This document shows, in pieces, positions 1 through 5,869 of a stretch of 6,586 nucleotides of DNA; positions within the stretch are counted from its first letter, which is position 1; each line of letters starts with the position of its first letter. The DNA is from Phycisphaerae bacterium (GTDB lineage: Bacteria; Planctomycetota; Phycisphaerae; UBA1845; PWPN01). Both the position numbers and the translations under genes were made by a program. The notes below the pieces were generated by a model, which was not told where the DNA came from, searched no databases, and saw only the letters and a program-made list of their open reading frames with translations. The stretch covers positions 1 to 6,586 of the forward strand of contig PWPN01000223.1 in assembly GCA_003557125.1 (NCBI GenBank), given 5' to 3'.

Positions 1-65
1 CGAGAACGAGTAGCGGAGGTATGCAGCGACCGCCCTCCGTGACGGGAAAAAGTGCAGGACGTTAC

Positions 66-156
66 ACGCGGAGACGCAAATCGGTAGGGCAGGTCGCTGC
101 CCTGCCATCGTCGCCTGCTTTGAGGAGGATCCGTAAGATATTCTCTGCGTCTCCGC
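66..156. repeat. Compound inverted repeat, REP-like
   Basis: The outer arms are an exact 11-bp inverted pair, GCGGAGACGCA at 68-78 and TGCGTCTCCGC at 146-156. Between them lies a second hairpin: 83-92 pairs with 97-106 over 10 bp with one G-T wobble, leaving the tetraloop GTCG. The right arm continues into CTCTGCGTGAG, a 'CTCTGCGTCTCCGC…TGCGTGAG' type of text that I recall as a dispersed intergenic repeat in environmental bacterial genomes. That recollection was not checked. There is no T-run after either stem, so a terminator role is unlikely. The IS described next is inserted about 20 bp beyond its right arm. Confidence 0.5.
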
Positions 157-176
157 TCTGCGTGAGATCCTTCTGA

Positions 177-192
177 GAAAGTGTGTGAGAAG
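177..192 (+). repeat. Left terminal inverted repeat of the IS
   Basis: GAAAGTGTGTGAGAAG is the exact reverse complement of 1034-1049. The match runs one further base outward (176 with 1050), but that base belongs to the probable TGA target duplication. Inward, the next bases do not match, so the inverted repeat ends at 192. Confidence 0.88.
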
Positions 193-240
193 GCCTCGTA
201 TTGCCGATAGATGAGGATATTCTGGCAAGGAGGCCAACGC

Positions 241-648
241 ATGGCAAGGACGCCTTATCCCTCGGATCTCACGGATGCGCAGTGGGCGATCGCCGAATCG
301 TTGATTCCACCCGCGGAGGCGGGTGGACGGCATCGATCGGTCAACATGCGTGAGGTGGTCAACGGCATCATGTACCTGTTGCGGACGGGTTGCTCGTGGC
401 GGCAGTTGCCCCACGACTTTCCACCGTGGGGCACGGTGCATTACTACTATCGCCGCTTCCGACTCGACGGCACGTGGGAGCTCCTCCACGACCGGCTGCG
501 CGAACGTGTGCGGCGTCAGGCTGGCCGCAAGCCAACGCCCTCGGCCGGGATCATCGACAGTCAGTCGATCAAGACGGCCGCCCCTAAAAAAGGGGGTGCC
601 ACGGCTACGATGCGGGCAAGAAAATCACGGGTCGCAAGCGTCATCTGA
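241..648 (+). CDS. IS5-family transposase, ORF A (N-terminal part)
   Basis: This 135-residue frame encodes the N-terminal half of an IS5/IS427-type transposase. The opening [10 protein letters not shown] and the later [12 protein letters not shown] and [12 protein letters not shown] are typical of the helical DUF4096-like region. The first catalytic Asp is D106 in IIDSQS. I chose the ATG at 241 because AAGGAGG sits at 227-233 with 7-base spacing; an in-frame ATG at 211 has no such site. After KTAAPKKGG the frame loses similarity (ATATMRARK…) and stops at 646-648, while the expected GYDAGKK sequence continues in the -1 frame. Alone it lacks the second Asp and the Glu, so ORF A can only be a DNA-binding or regulatory product, or the front half of the frameshifted enzyme of about 262 residues (241-1028). 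Confidence 0.85.
   Translation: MARTPYPSDLTDAQWAIAESLIPPAEAGGRHRSVNMREVVNGIMYLLRTGCSWRQLPHDFPPWGTVHYYYRRFRLDGTWELLHDRLRERVRRQAGRKPTPSAGIIDSQSIKTAAPKKGGATATMRARKSRVASVI
586..597 (+). promoter_or_regulatory. Probable -1 frameshift or transcriptional slippage site in the transposase
   Basis: The run A6 (586-591) followed by G5 (592-596) lies where ORF A must hand over to ORF B. In the ORF A frame the codons are CCT AAA AAA GGG GGT. The ORF B frame has a TAA at 585-587, so the shift must take place at or after 586. A -1 step at the G-run gives [13 protein letters not shown], matching the usual GGxxGYD spacing of the family. An extra A added by RNA polymerase slippage on the A-run would have the same effect. 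The site is not the canonical A AAA AAG heptamer in the zero frame, so transcriptional slippage or a simple disabling mutation must be kept in mind. Confidence 0.6.
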
Positions 649-1028
649 TCGTGGACACCCTGGGCCTGGTGGTTGATCTGGCGGTGCATGCGGGTGATGT
701 TCAGGATCGCGACGGTGCGGAGATCGTTCTGGGCCAGATCGTTGGCCGCTTCAGCCGCCTGAAGAAGCTGTGGGCCGACGGCGGGTATGCCGGGGATCTG
801 GTGAAGTACGCCAAACGTTGGTATGGACGCGCGATCGAGATCGTCAAGCGAAACGACCTGAAAAAGTTCGTGGTGCTGCCCAAACGCTGGATTGTTGAGC
901 GGACCTTCGCCTGGTTGAGCAATTATCGACGACTGAGCAAAGACTACGAAACGAACCCGGAGAGCAGCGAAAGCATGATTCGCCTGGCGATGATCAATCT
1001 CATGCTCCATCGACTGAGGGCAGGATAA
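588..1028 (+). CDS. IS5-family transposase, ORF B (DDE catalytic part)
   Basis: This is the C-terminal half of the transposase in the frame -1 to ORF A. It is open from 588 to the TAA at 1026-1028 (about 146 residues). It begins with [22 protein letters not shown], a hallmark of the DDE_Tnp_1-type domain. The second catalytic Asp is in WADGGYAG (codon 777-779). The catalytic Glu is in [11 protein letters not shown] (codon 897-899), followed by RRLSKDYE. No ribosome binding site or convincing start codon precedes it; the first GTG, at 651, lies within the conserved domain. It is therefore expected to be made only as a fusion with ORF A. No further stop or frameshift is visible, so the fused enzyme would be complete and could cut and join the element's ends. 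Confidence 0.85.
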   Translation, partial: KRGCHGYDAGKKITGRKRHLIVDTLGLVVDLAVHAGDVQDRDGAEIVLGQIVGRFSRLKKLWADGGYAGDLVKYAKRWYGRAIEIVKRNDLKKFVVLPKRWIVERTFAWLSNYRRLSKDYETNPESSESMIRLAMINLMLHRLRAG

Positions 1029-1033
1029 TGCTA

Positions 1034-1049
1034 CTTCTCACACACTTTC
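1034..1049 (-). repeat. Right terminal inverted repeat of the IS
   Basis: CTTCTCACACACTTTC is the exact reverse complement of 177-192. It begins six bases after the transposase stop codon. The bases that follow (TGAGGG) combine the probable target duplication with the ribosome binding site of the next gene. Confidence 0.88.
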
Positions 1050-1061
1050 TGAGGGTTCCCC

Positions 1062-2075
1062 ATGAACGGCAAAGCGCGATGTCTGGCTTCCATCAAGGGC
1101 GAGCCGGTGGACCGCACGCCGGTCTTTCCGTTGCTCATGTTTTTCGCCCAGCAGCGGGCCGGCATCACGTACCGCCAGTACGCGACGAACGGGCGGGCGC
1201 TGGCTGACGCACAGTTGAATATCCGCGAGCGCTTCCCCCTCGATGCGGTCACGATCTGTTCGGACGCGTTCCGGGTGACGGCTGACCTCGGCGGCGAGAT
1301 GGCCTATCCCGAGGACAAGCCGCCTTACGCGACGCGCCCGCTCGTGGCGAGCGAGTCGGACCTGCACCGGCTCGGCCGCCCGAACCCGCTCGCGCAGGGG
1401 TCGCGCATGGCTGACCGCGTCGAGGCGACGCGCATCGTGGCAGACGCGATCGGCGACGAGTGTCTCGTGCTCGGGTGGGTGGACATGCCGTTCGCCGAGG
1501 CGTGCTCGATCTGCGGCGTTGCGGAATTCATGATGATGCTCGTCGATCAGCCGACGCTCGCGCATCGGATCCTCGAATTCGTCACGGAGATCGTGATTGA
1601 TTTCGGGGTGGCGCAGATCCAGGCGGGTGCGGCGATGGTCGGGGCGGGCGATGCGGCAGCCTCGCTCGTTTCGCCCGCGCATTACCGCGAGTTCGCCCTG
1701 CCCTACGAGCAGCGCGTCATCGACCGGATTCACGAGGCTGGCGGGCTGGTCAAGCTGCACATCTGCGGGAACACGAAGCACCTGCTCGGCGACATGGTTC
1801 GCAGCGGCGCCGATCTTTTTAACGTGGACCATCTCGTCGCGTTCGAGTCGGCCTGCGAGGTCTACGGCCAATCCGGGGTATGCTTCAAGGGCAACCTCGA
1901 CCCGGTGGCCGACTTTCTCCAGTCGACGCCGCAACGGTGCGCCGAACGCAGCGCGGAGCTGATCGCCAGGGCAAAGGGCCTGCGGTACATGCTCAGTGCC
2001 GGTTGCGAGATCCCCGCGAACGTGCCCGACGAGGTGTTCCGCGCGTTCTGCGAAGCGCCGCAACGGGCGCGGTAG
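1062..2075 (+). CDS. Uroporphyrinogen decarboxylase-family corrinoid methyltransferase (MtaA/CmuA-like)
   Basis: The 337-residue protein belongs to the URO-D superfamily TIM-barrel proteins. It starts with the usual KARCLASIKGEPVDRTPVFP segment. H233 and C235 (KLHICGNT) with C315 (SAGCEIP) form the His-x-Cys…Cys zinc site of the MtaA/MtbA/CmuA branch, which activates a thiol acceptor such as coenzyme M. True uroporphyrinogen decarboxylase (HemE) lacks this site. Other family marks are VSPAHYREFALPY and FKGNLDP. Length fits the MtaA type (about 340). Known relatives move a methyl group from a methyl-corrinoid protein to a thiol or folate; the acceptor here cannot be read from sequence. ATG 1062 is supported by GAGGG at 1051-1055 with 6-base spacing. 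The IS ends 12 bases upstream, so the native promoter has been pushed away. The protein is probably cytoplasmic, with no signal peptide or membrane helix. Confidence 0.85.
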   Translation: MNGKARCLASIKGEPVDRTPVFPLLMFFAQQRAGITYRQYATNGRALADAQLNIRERFPLDAVTICSDAFRVTADLGGEMAYPEDKPPYATRPLVASESDLHRLGRPNPLAQGSRMADRVEATRIVADAIGDECLVLGWVDMPFAEACSICGVAEFMMMLVDQPTLAHRILEFVTEIVIDFGVAQIQAGAAMVGAGDAAASLVSPAHYREFALPYEQRVIDRIHEAGGLVKLHICGNTKHLLGDMVRSGADLFNVDHLVAFESACEVYGQSGVCFKGNLDPVADFLQSTPQRCAERSAELIARAKGLRYMLSAGCEIPANVPDEVFRAFCEAPQRAR

Positions 2076-2124
2076 GCGGCGTTATGAAACTTGCGCCATC
2101 GGATTACCATTCGGAGTGCCGATC

Positions 2125-2703
2125 ATGACAACCTATAGCGTCATTCCACGCCTGCTGGAGGACCGAGTTGACCGCGAGCTGGAGGCCGGCGAGCGGGTCA
2201 TGTGGATAGACATGCCCATTCCCCGGTACTTTACGCGGACCTCGACGGCGGCCTTTCTGTTCGCCATTCCGTGGACGGCCTTTGCGCTCTTCTGGATCAT
2301 CGGAGCCGCCGGCTTCAAGGTGCCCGATTTCAGCGAAGGCGGCGATTCCTTGTTCCCCCTGTTTGGTATGCCCTTCGTGCTGATTGGCGTGGGGTTGCTG
2401 TCCACCCCTTTGTGGGCCTACCGCAAAGCGCTCAAGACCGTCTACGTGATAACGGACAGGCGCGCGATCACCTTCGAAAGCGGAAGGTCGACGACGATTC
2501 GAAGCTATCCGCCCGAAAAGCTGAAGGATGTCTACCGCAAAGAGAAGCGGGACGGGTCCGGGGACGTGATTATCTCTCATCGTGCGTGGCGCGACTCGGA
2601 CGGCCATAAGCAGTCGGAGGAACTGGGCTTCCTGAACGTCAGGAATCCCAGAGAGATCGAGCAGATGCTCAAGCAGCTTGCCGGGAAATCCTCTGCACAA
2701 TGA
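2125..2703 (+). CDS. Membrane protein with bacterial PH-like domain
   Basis: This 192-residue protein has two predicted membrane helices (about 41-63, rich in Ala, Phe and Trp, and about 76-97) followed by a soluble domain (about 103-186). TVYVITDRRAI, the SYPPEKLKDV segment, RDGSGDVII and GFLNVRNPREIEQML match the pattern of the widespread bPH (DUF304-like) membrane proteins, where a 'Y.ITDRR' strand opens the domain and a 'GF..I.+.+EVE.LL' helix closes it. N-terminal residues 1-30 include ELEAGERVMW, the usual lead-in of this family. The molecular role is unknown; the PH-like fold is thought to bind proteins or lipids at the inner membrane. ATG 2125 has GGAG at 2113-2116. The frame is open further upstream, but that part overlaps the methyltransferase gene and is unrelated. 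The gap after the methyltransferase is 49 bases, so shared transcription is plausible. Confidence 0.75.
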   Translation: MTTYSVIPRLLEDRVDRELEAGERVMWIDMPIPRYFTRTSTAAFLFAIPWTAFALFWIIGAAGFKVPDFSEGGDSLFPLFGMPFVLIGVGLLSTPLWAYRKALKTVYVITDRRAITFESGRSTTIRSYPPEKLKDVYRKEKRDGSGDVIISHRAWRDSDGHKQSEELGFLNVRNPREIEQMLKQLAGKSSAQ

Positions 2704-2804
2704 CACCCCGGAGCAAATAGCCTCCTGATGCCCCTGCGCTCGACATAATCCCAGCCCTGCCCGTACATCCTCACCCTGCCTCCAAGCTCGACACAGCTGT
2801 CCTT

Positions 2805-2810
2805 TTGACA
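2805..2810 (+). promoter_or_regulatory. Possible -35 box upstream of the secreted propeller gene
   Basis: TTGACA is an exact sigma-70 -35 consensus, 65 bases before the ATG at 2876. No good -10 box follows at 16-18 bases (ATGTGG at 2828-2833 is poor), so this is only a weak candidate. The rest of the 172-base gap from 2704 to 2875 shows no gene and no strong hairpin. Confidence 0.2.
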
Positions 2811-2875
2811 GAACATAGCGGTCCATGATGTGGGTATGAGGCGAGAGGCCGACCTTGAGTGGAGGACGTGTCGCG

Positions 2876-5086
2876 ATGAAGTCGCATGTGCTGACGATTA
2901 TCCTGGTGTGCGGATGCGTGTGGCAGGTGGGTGCGGTCGACGTGGTGAGCGGGGCTGAGCCCGAGGCAGCCGTCAGATCCTTGAATGACCTGACCGGTCC
3001 CTGGCAGCTGTTCGTCGACGATCACCTCATCGACGAAACGCGCAACGTCGAGCGTACGTTTCATCCATTCCGAAAGCACCCCGACAACCCGGTCCTCACG
3101 CGGACTGAGCCCTGGGAACGTGCGGTCTACATCTACGGGACCGTCCTGCCGACTGAAGACGGCGACGGCTACCGGATGTGGTATCAGACGCTCGGCACGG
3201 AGCTGAGGACGGTTCTCTACGCGACGAGCCCCGACGGCCTGGCCTGGGACAAACCCGAGCTGGGCCTTCGCGAATGGGAGGGGTCCACCGCCAACAACAT
3301 GATTTTCCAGCGCCCGCACGGCAACGAGATCGTCTCGATCATCCACACACCCTGGGATCCCGACCCCGAGAAACGCTACAAGATCCTGAACCACGACGAG
3401 CAGGGCTTCTGGGCTGCCTATTCGCCGGACGGTATCCATATCACCGACGCCCCGAACAACCCCGTCTTCACTCAGGGCGGCGATGTCGCCCAGTTCCTCT
3501 GGGATTTCCATCGCGGGCATTATGTCGGGTATGTCAAGAACATAGCGCATGTCGCCGAACAACGACGGCGGGTCGTCGGTCACATCGCGAGCCATGACGT
3601 CGAACAATGGCCCGATCCGCACCTCGTGCTCGTGCCGGACGTCGTCGATGACCGCTGGGCCGCGCCGGGCACCGTCGAGCGGACGCATTTCTACGGGATG
3701 TCGGCCTTCAACTACGAGTCGATGATGTTGGCCTTCCTGTGGATCTTCCGTTCCGACGACGTCGAGGGCTATTTCGACGGCCCGGTCCATACCGAACTGG
3801 TCGCCAGCCGTGACGGCATCCGCTGGACCCGCCAGGACGGCGACCGCGTGCCGATGATCGACGTGGGCCCGCCGGGCAGTTGGGACGCCGGTCAGCTTTA
3901 CACGGCCACGCAGCCGCTGGTCGTCGGCGATGAGGTCTGGGTCTATTACGGCGCGTGCCCCACGGGCCACGGCTCGGAGCGATGGGTGGGGCTGGATAAC
4001 ATGGACTGCGCCATCGGGCTGGCTACGATCCGCAAGGACGGGTTCGCTTCGATCGACGCCGGCCGTGAGGTGGGATATCTCACGACCAAGCCGCTTGAAG
4101 GGCTCACCGGCGAGCTTTTCCTGAACTACCGATGCGGCCCCGGCGGCTACATCCGCGTCGAGCTGCTCGACAGGGACGGGTACCCCATCCCCGGCTACCG
4201 CGCGTTCGAATGCGACGTGATCCGCGAGGACAGCACGGAAGAGATCGTCTCGTGGGCGGCGCGGTCCGAGCTGCCGCGGCGCGATGAGCCCATCCGGATC
4301 CGTTTCATGATGCGCAACGCTTCGCTCTATTCGTTCCGCACGAGCGGGGACGTCGTAGTGGCACCGCCCGGCGAGGTACCCCCGCCTTTCGTGACGCCTC
4401 CCCTGGCTGCCCTGTATACGTTCGAGGCAGACGGAGGCCGGCAAGCGACGGACGTGCTCACGGCCGTCGGTGTCAATGCGGTGCGGTGGAACGGCTTTTT
4501 CCGGGTGGACACCGATCCGGACAACGCCGCCTTCGGTCGCCGCAGCCTTGCGATGAATCGACCTTTCTCGCAGCTCAGCACGCTGGAGATCGAGAACACG
4601 GACGACCTCGGCCGACATTTCACGTTGGCTGCGATGGTTCGTAGCGAGAACAATGCGCACGCGAGGCTGTTCAGCTCGCACAGCGGATGCGGGCCGGTGC
4701 ATTCGGACGCGCTCGTCTTCGATTTCGATCCCCGCGGCCGGGCCGTCAACGGGCTTCGCGCGATCTGCAAGGGGATGAGCGTCGAGTCCGAGCCGGTCAC
4801 CTTCGACGACGGCGAGTATCACCACCTGGCGATGACGTACGACGACGGGATCATCGCGTTCTATCTCGACGGCCGACCCGTCGGGACAGGCAATGTCACC
4901 GGCGGCCCGCCGATCCGGATGGCGCGGAACCTGCGCGTCGGCCAGGATGCGATATTCTGCTCGAACGTACAGTTCCGAGGCCATCTGGATGACATTCTCG
5001 TGTTCGGCGAGGCGCTCTCGGCAGCGGAAATCGCGCAGCTTGCCAATGAAGGGGCCGAGAAGTTCTTCGCGCAGAATCGCCCCTGA
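2876..5086 (+). CDS. Secreted GH32/43-like beta-propeller protein with C-terminal LamG domain
   Basis: This 736-residue protein has an N-terminal signal peptide (MKSHVLTIILVCGCVW…, likely cut near SGA/EPE at about 30). Residues about 42-400 look like the five-bladed propeller of glycoside hydrolase families 32, 43 and 130. FVDDHLID (46-53) gives an early Asp pair, and there are repeated Trp/Tyr-rich strands such as DGYRMWYQT, GIRWTRQDGD and EVWVYYGA (W355). Residues about 412-490 form a beta-sandwich (GELFLNYRC…LYSFRTSG). Residues about 513-725 are a LamG/concanavalin-A-like domain with YHHLAMTYDDG, AFYLDGRPVG and HLDDILVFGEALS. It probably acts on, or binds, polysaccharide outside the cytoplasm; activity and substrate are unknown. 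ATG 2876 is chosen over TTG 2855 because GGAGG at 2861-2865 sits 10 bases before it and the signal peptide then starts properly with MKS. The gene is transcribed alone, with a repeat-rich gap downstream. Confidence 0.75.
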   Translation: MKSHVLTIILVCGCVWQVGAVDVVSGAEPEAAVRSLNDLTGPWQLFVDDHLIDETRNVERTFHPFRKHPDNPVLTRTEPWERAVYIYGTVLPTEDGDGYRMWYQTLGTELRTVLYATSPDGLAWDKPELGLREWEGSTANNMIFQRPHGNEIVSIIHTPWDPDPEKRYKILNHDEQGFWAAYSPDGIHITDAPNNPVFTQGGDVAQFLWDFHRGHYVGYVKNIAHVAEQRRRVVGHIASHDVEQWPDPHLVLVPDVVDDRWAAPGTVERTHFYGMSAFNYESMMLAFLWIFRSDDVEGYFDGPVHTELVASRDGIRWTRQDGDRVPMIDVGPPGSWDAGQLYTATQPLVVGDEVWVYYGACPTGHGSERWVGLDNMDCAIGLATIRKDGFASIDAGREVGYLTTKPLEGLTGELFLNYRCGPGGYIRVELLDRDGYPIPGYRAFECDVIREDSTEEIVSWAARSELPRRDEPIRIRFMMRNASLYSFRTSGDVVVAPPGEVPPPFVTPPLAALYTFEADGGRQATDVLTAVGVNAVRWNGFFRVDTDPDNAAFGRRSLAMNRPFSQLSTLEIENTDDLGRHFTLAAMVRSENNAHARLFSSHSGCGPVHSDALVFDFDPRGRAVNGLRAICKGMSVESEPVTFDDGEYHHLAMTYDDGIIAFYLDGRPVGTGNVTGGPPIRMARNLRVGQDAIFCSNVQFRGHLDDILVFGEALSAAEIAQLANEGAEKFFAQNRP

Positions 5087-5200
5087 GGGTGACAGGAGTA
5101 ACGTGAAAGTGGCAATATAAAGCGTGCAATTCAGGTGAGAAGCCCGGCCAACATGGTACGGGCGTCTTGACCGTGAACGGGTCATTGCAGCATGCGCCGG
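5087..5200. other. Gene-free 3' region after the propeller gene
   Basis: This is the first part of the 349-base gap (5087-5435) between convergent genes. Only weak local hairpins are visible, for example GCCCG…CGGGC around 5146-5166, and no coding potential is convincing. The remainder of the gap holds the repeat and terminator elements listed separately. Confidence 0.4.
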
Positions 5201-5204
5201 GTGC

Positions 5205-5227
5205 CACTGGCGGCTTGTCCGCCAGTG
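5205..5227. repeat. REP-like hairpin, possible terminator of the propeller gene
   Basis: CACTGGCGG (5205-5213) pairs perfectly with CCGCCAGTG (5219-5227) around the loop CTTGT. I recall very similar 'CACTGGCGG-CTTGT-CCGCCAGTG' hairpins as repeated intergenic elements in planctomycete genomes, but this was not checked. On the plus strand it is followed by CCGTGTTTTC, a short T-run, so it may also end transcription of the gene that stops at 5086. The distance of about 120 bases and the weak T-run make that uncertain. Confidence 0.55.
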
Positions 5228-5262
5228 CCGTGTTTTCGTGCATCGGAAAGCATGGCGTGATG

Positions 5263-5290
5263 AAAAAGGGTGGGACAAAAAAAGGTGGGA
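5263..5290 (+). repeat. Short tandem direct repeat
   Basis: Two near-identical units, AAAAAGGGTGGGA (5263-5275) and AAAAAAAGGTGGGA (5277-5290), are separated by one C. The end of the second unit is also the start of the left arm of the long inverted repeat. Read on the minus strand the units supply a T7 and a T5 run. Confidence 0.6.
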
Positions 5291-5354
5291 GCCGTTTGCC
5301 CATTCACCCACAGAGGCTCATTTCGATTGGGTGACGGTTTAAACGGCTCCCATC
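5277..5354 (-). terminator. Nested inverted repeat acting as probable intrinsic terminator of the small membrane protein gene
   Basis: TGGGAGCCGTTT (5286-5297) and AAACGGCTCCCA (5341-5352) are perfect 12-bp arms, extendable by a G-T wobble and one G-C pair. The 43-base loop contains a second 7-bp stem (5304-5310 with 5328-5334), separated from the outer stem by 6 unpaired bases on each side. On the minus strand the stem is followed, after CC, by seven T residues (complement of 5277-5283), the classic intrinsic terminator layout. It lies about 84 bases past the stop codon of the minus-strand gene at 5436-5594. The doubly nested form is also typical of REP or BIME-like elements, so both roles are possible. 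Confidence 0.6.
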
Positions 5355-5364
5355 CCGAAATCAC

Positions 5365-5376
5365 TCGGAATTCCGA
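5365..5376. repeat. 12-bp perfect palindrome
   Basis: TCGGAATTCCGA reads the same on both strands. It lies between the long inverted repeat and the hairpin at 5385-5402, in the gap between convergent genes. It could be a protein binding site or part of the repeat cluster; nothing decides between these. Confidence 0.35.
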
Positions 5377-5384
5377 TACTACCT

Positions 5385-5402
5385 GACCTCACGTCTGAGG
5401 TC
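5385..5402. repeat. Small hairpin between convergent genes
   Basis: GACCTCA (5385-5391) pairs with TGAGGTC (5396-5402) around the loop CGTC. It lies 33 bases past the stop of the minus-strand small gene. No T-run follows on either strand, so alone it is not a good terminator. Confidence 0.4.
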
Positions 5403-5435
5403 GTTGCCAATAACGTCCTCGTTCAAGATGCCGGC

Positions 5436-5594
5436 TTAACGATGCCTTGGGCCATGGTGCCTTTCGTGGTGGCCCGCCCACAACGCGATACCAATGACGA
5501 TACACAGGATGATCATGAGGATCGCGAAGACCACCCCGGCCGTCGTCGGATCCAAAGGCCCGACATCATGGGGTTCATAAGGGTACGGAAACAT
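5436..5594 (-). CDS. Small single-helix membrane protein with His-rich tail
   Basis: A 52-residue frame starts MFPYPYEPHDVG and continues into one strongly hydrophobic segment (about residues 19-40, GVVFAILMIILCIVIGIALW). It ends in GHHERHHGPRHR, with five His among the last 11 residues. It is not a shadow: the opposite frames are poor in hydrophobic order, whereas this one has a sharply bounded helix after a Pro/Asp-rich head. The ATG at 5594-5592 is preceded by AAGGTGAGGTGAGCC, a good ribosome binding site. A TACAAT -10 box lies about 54 bases upstream, and a strong terminator follows the stop. I do not recognise the family. The helix suggests insertion in the cytoplasmic membrane and the His tail suggests metal binding, but both are inference. 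It is shorter than common gene-calling limits and may be unannotated in relatives. Confidence 0.6.
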   Translation of the reverse strand: MFPYPYEPHDVGPLDPTTAGVVFAILMIILCIVIGIALWAGHHERHHGPRHR

Positions 5595-5647
5595 GGCTCA
5601 CCTCACCTTCCAAAAGTCTCACGTTTCCTCGCGTCCCTCTCCATAGG

Positions 5648-5653
5648 ATTGTA
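5648..5653 (-). promoter_or_regulatory. Possible -10 box for the small membrane protein gene
   Basis: On the minus strand the sequence reads TACAAT, one base from the TATAAT consensus, 54 bases before the ATG at 5594. The expected -35 position holds only a poor match (GCAACT region), so the assignment is weak. The 275-base stretch 5595-5869 shows no other convincing feature. Confidence 0.3.
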
Positions 5654-5869
5654 GGCGCCTCGACGTAAGAGTTGCGAATCATCCCCGTTGCAGGGCGTCA
5701 AAGCGGCTCGTCTTTACTGGCACTGAAGAAAAATGAACGAAGACTTGGATGTATCAACAAATGCTGATATCCGGCAATTCGGAGAGGTCATATAGGGGTT
5801 GACGGGTAGACATATCATAGAGCTCGTATGGTATTTCACGAATCCCGGTGGCACGAGTTTTGGGCGTGA

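Larger units (their letters stand above)
177..1049 (+). mobile_element. IS5-family insertion sequence (IS427-like group), apparently complete
   Basis: This 873-bp element is bounded by perfect 16-bp terminal inverted repeats (177-192 and 1034-1049, reading GAAAGTGTGTGAGAAG inward from the left end). The trinucleotide TGA flanks both ends (174-176 and 1050-1052), fitting the short target duplications of IS5-family elements. A 5-bp CTGAG duplication (173-177 and 1049-1053) with slightly shorter ends is also possible, because the boundary is ambiguous. Inside are two overlapping transposase frames joined at an A6G5 run. Length, ends and gene organisation match the IS427 group. The element lies in the 5' region of the methyltransferase gene at 1062 and is read in the same direction. 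All three DDE residues are present if the frames are fused, so it may still be active. Confidence 0.9.

Noticed and set aside
21..176. 51-codon plus-strand frame starting MQRPPSVTGK, with GGAGG before it
   Set aside because: It runs straight through both arms of the inverted repeat, is Arg/Ser-rich with no recognisable feature, and ends inside the target duplication.
1038..2063. 341-codon open frame on the minus strand opposite the methyltransferase gene
   Set aside because: It is a GC-driven shadow, Arg-rich and low in complexity, and its far end runs into the IS inverted repeat.
2876..2920. Lipoprotein signal in the propeller protein (VCGC)
   Set aside because: Cys at the -2 position is unusual for a lipobox. 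An ordinary signal peptide cut near SGA/EPE fits better.
2771..5311. 846-codon open frame on the minus strand covering the whole propeller gene
   Set aside because: It is antisense to a gene with signal peptide and recognisable domains, is rich in Arg, Val, Asp and His as expected of a GC-rich shadow frame, and shows no domain I recognise.
5442..5654. 70-codon plus-strand frame starting MPWAMVPFVV
   Set aside because: It lies antisense to the small membrane protein gene, is highly charged without pattern, and has no ribosome binding site. The opposite strand explains the region better.
5733..5795. 20-codon plus-strand frame starting MNEDLDVSTN
   Set aside because: It is too short, with only a poor A-rich upstream sequence and no neighbouring signals. 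Chance occurrence in AT-richer DNA is likely.
5799..5832. TTGACG with TATGGT as a plus-strand promoter
   Set aside because: The spacing of 22 bases is too long, and no plus-strand gene follows.
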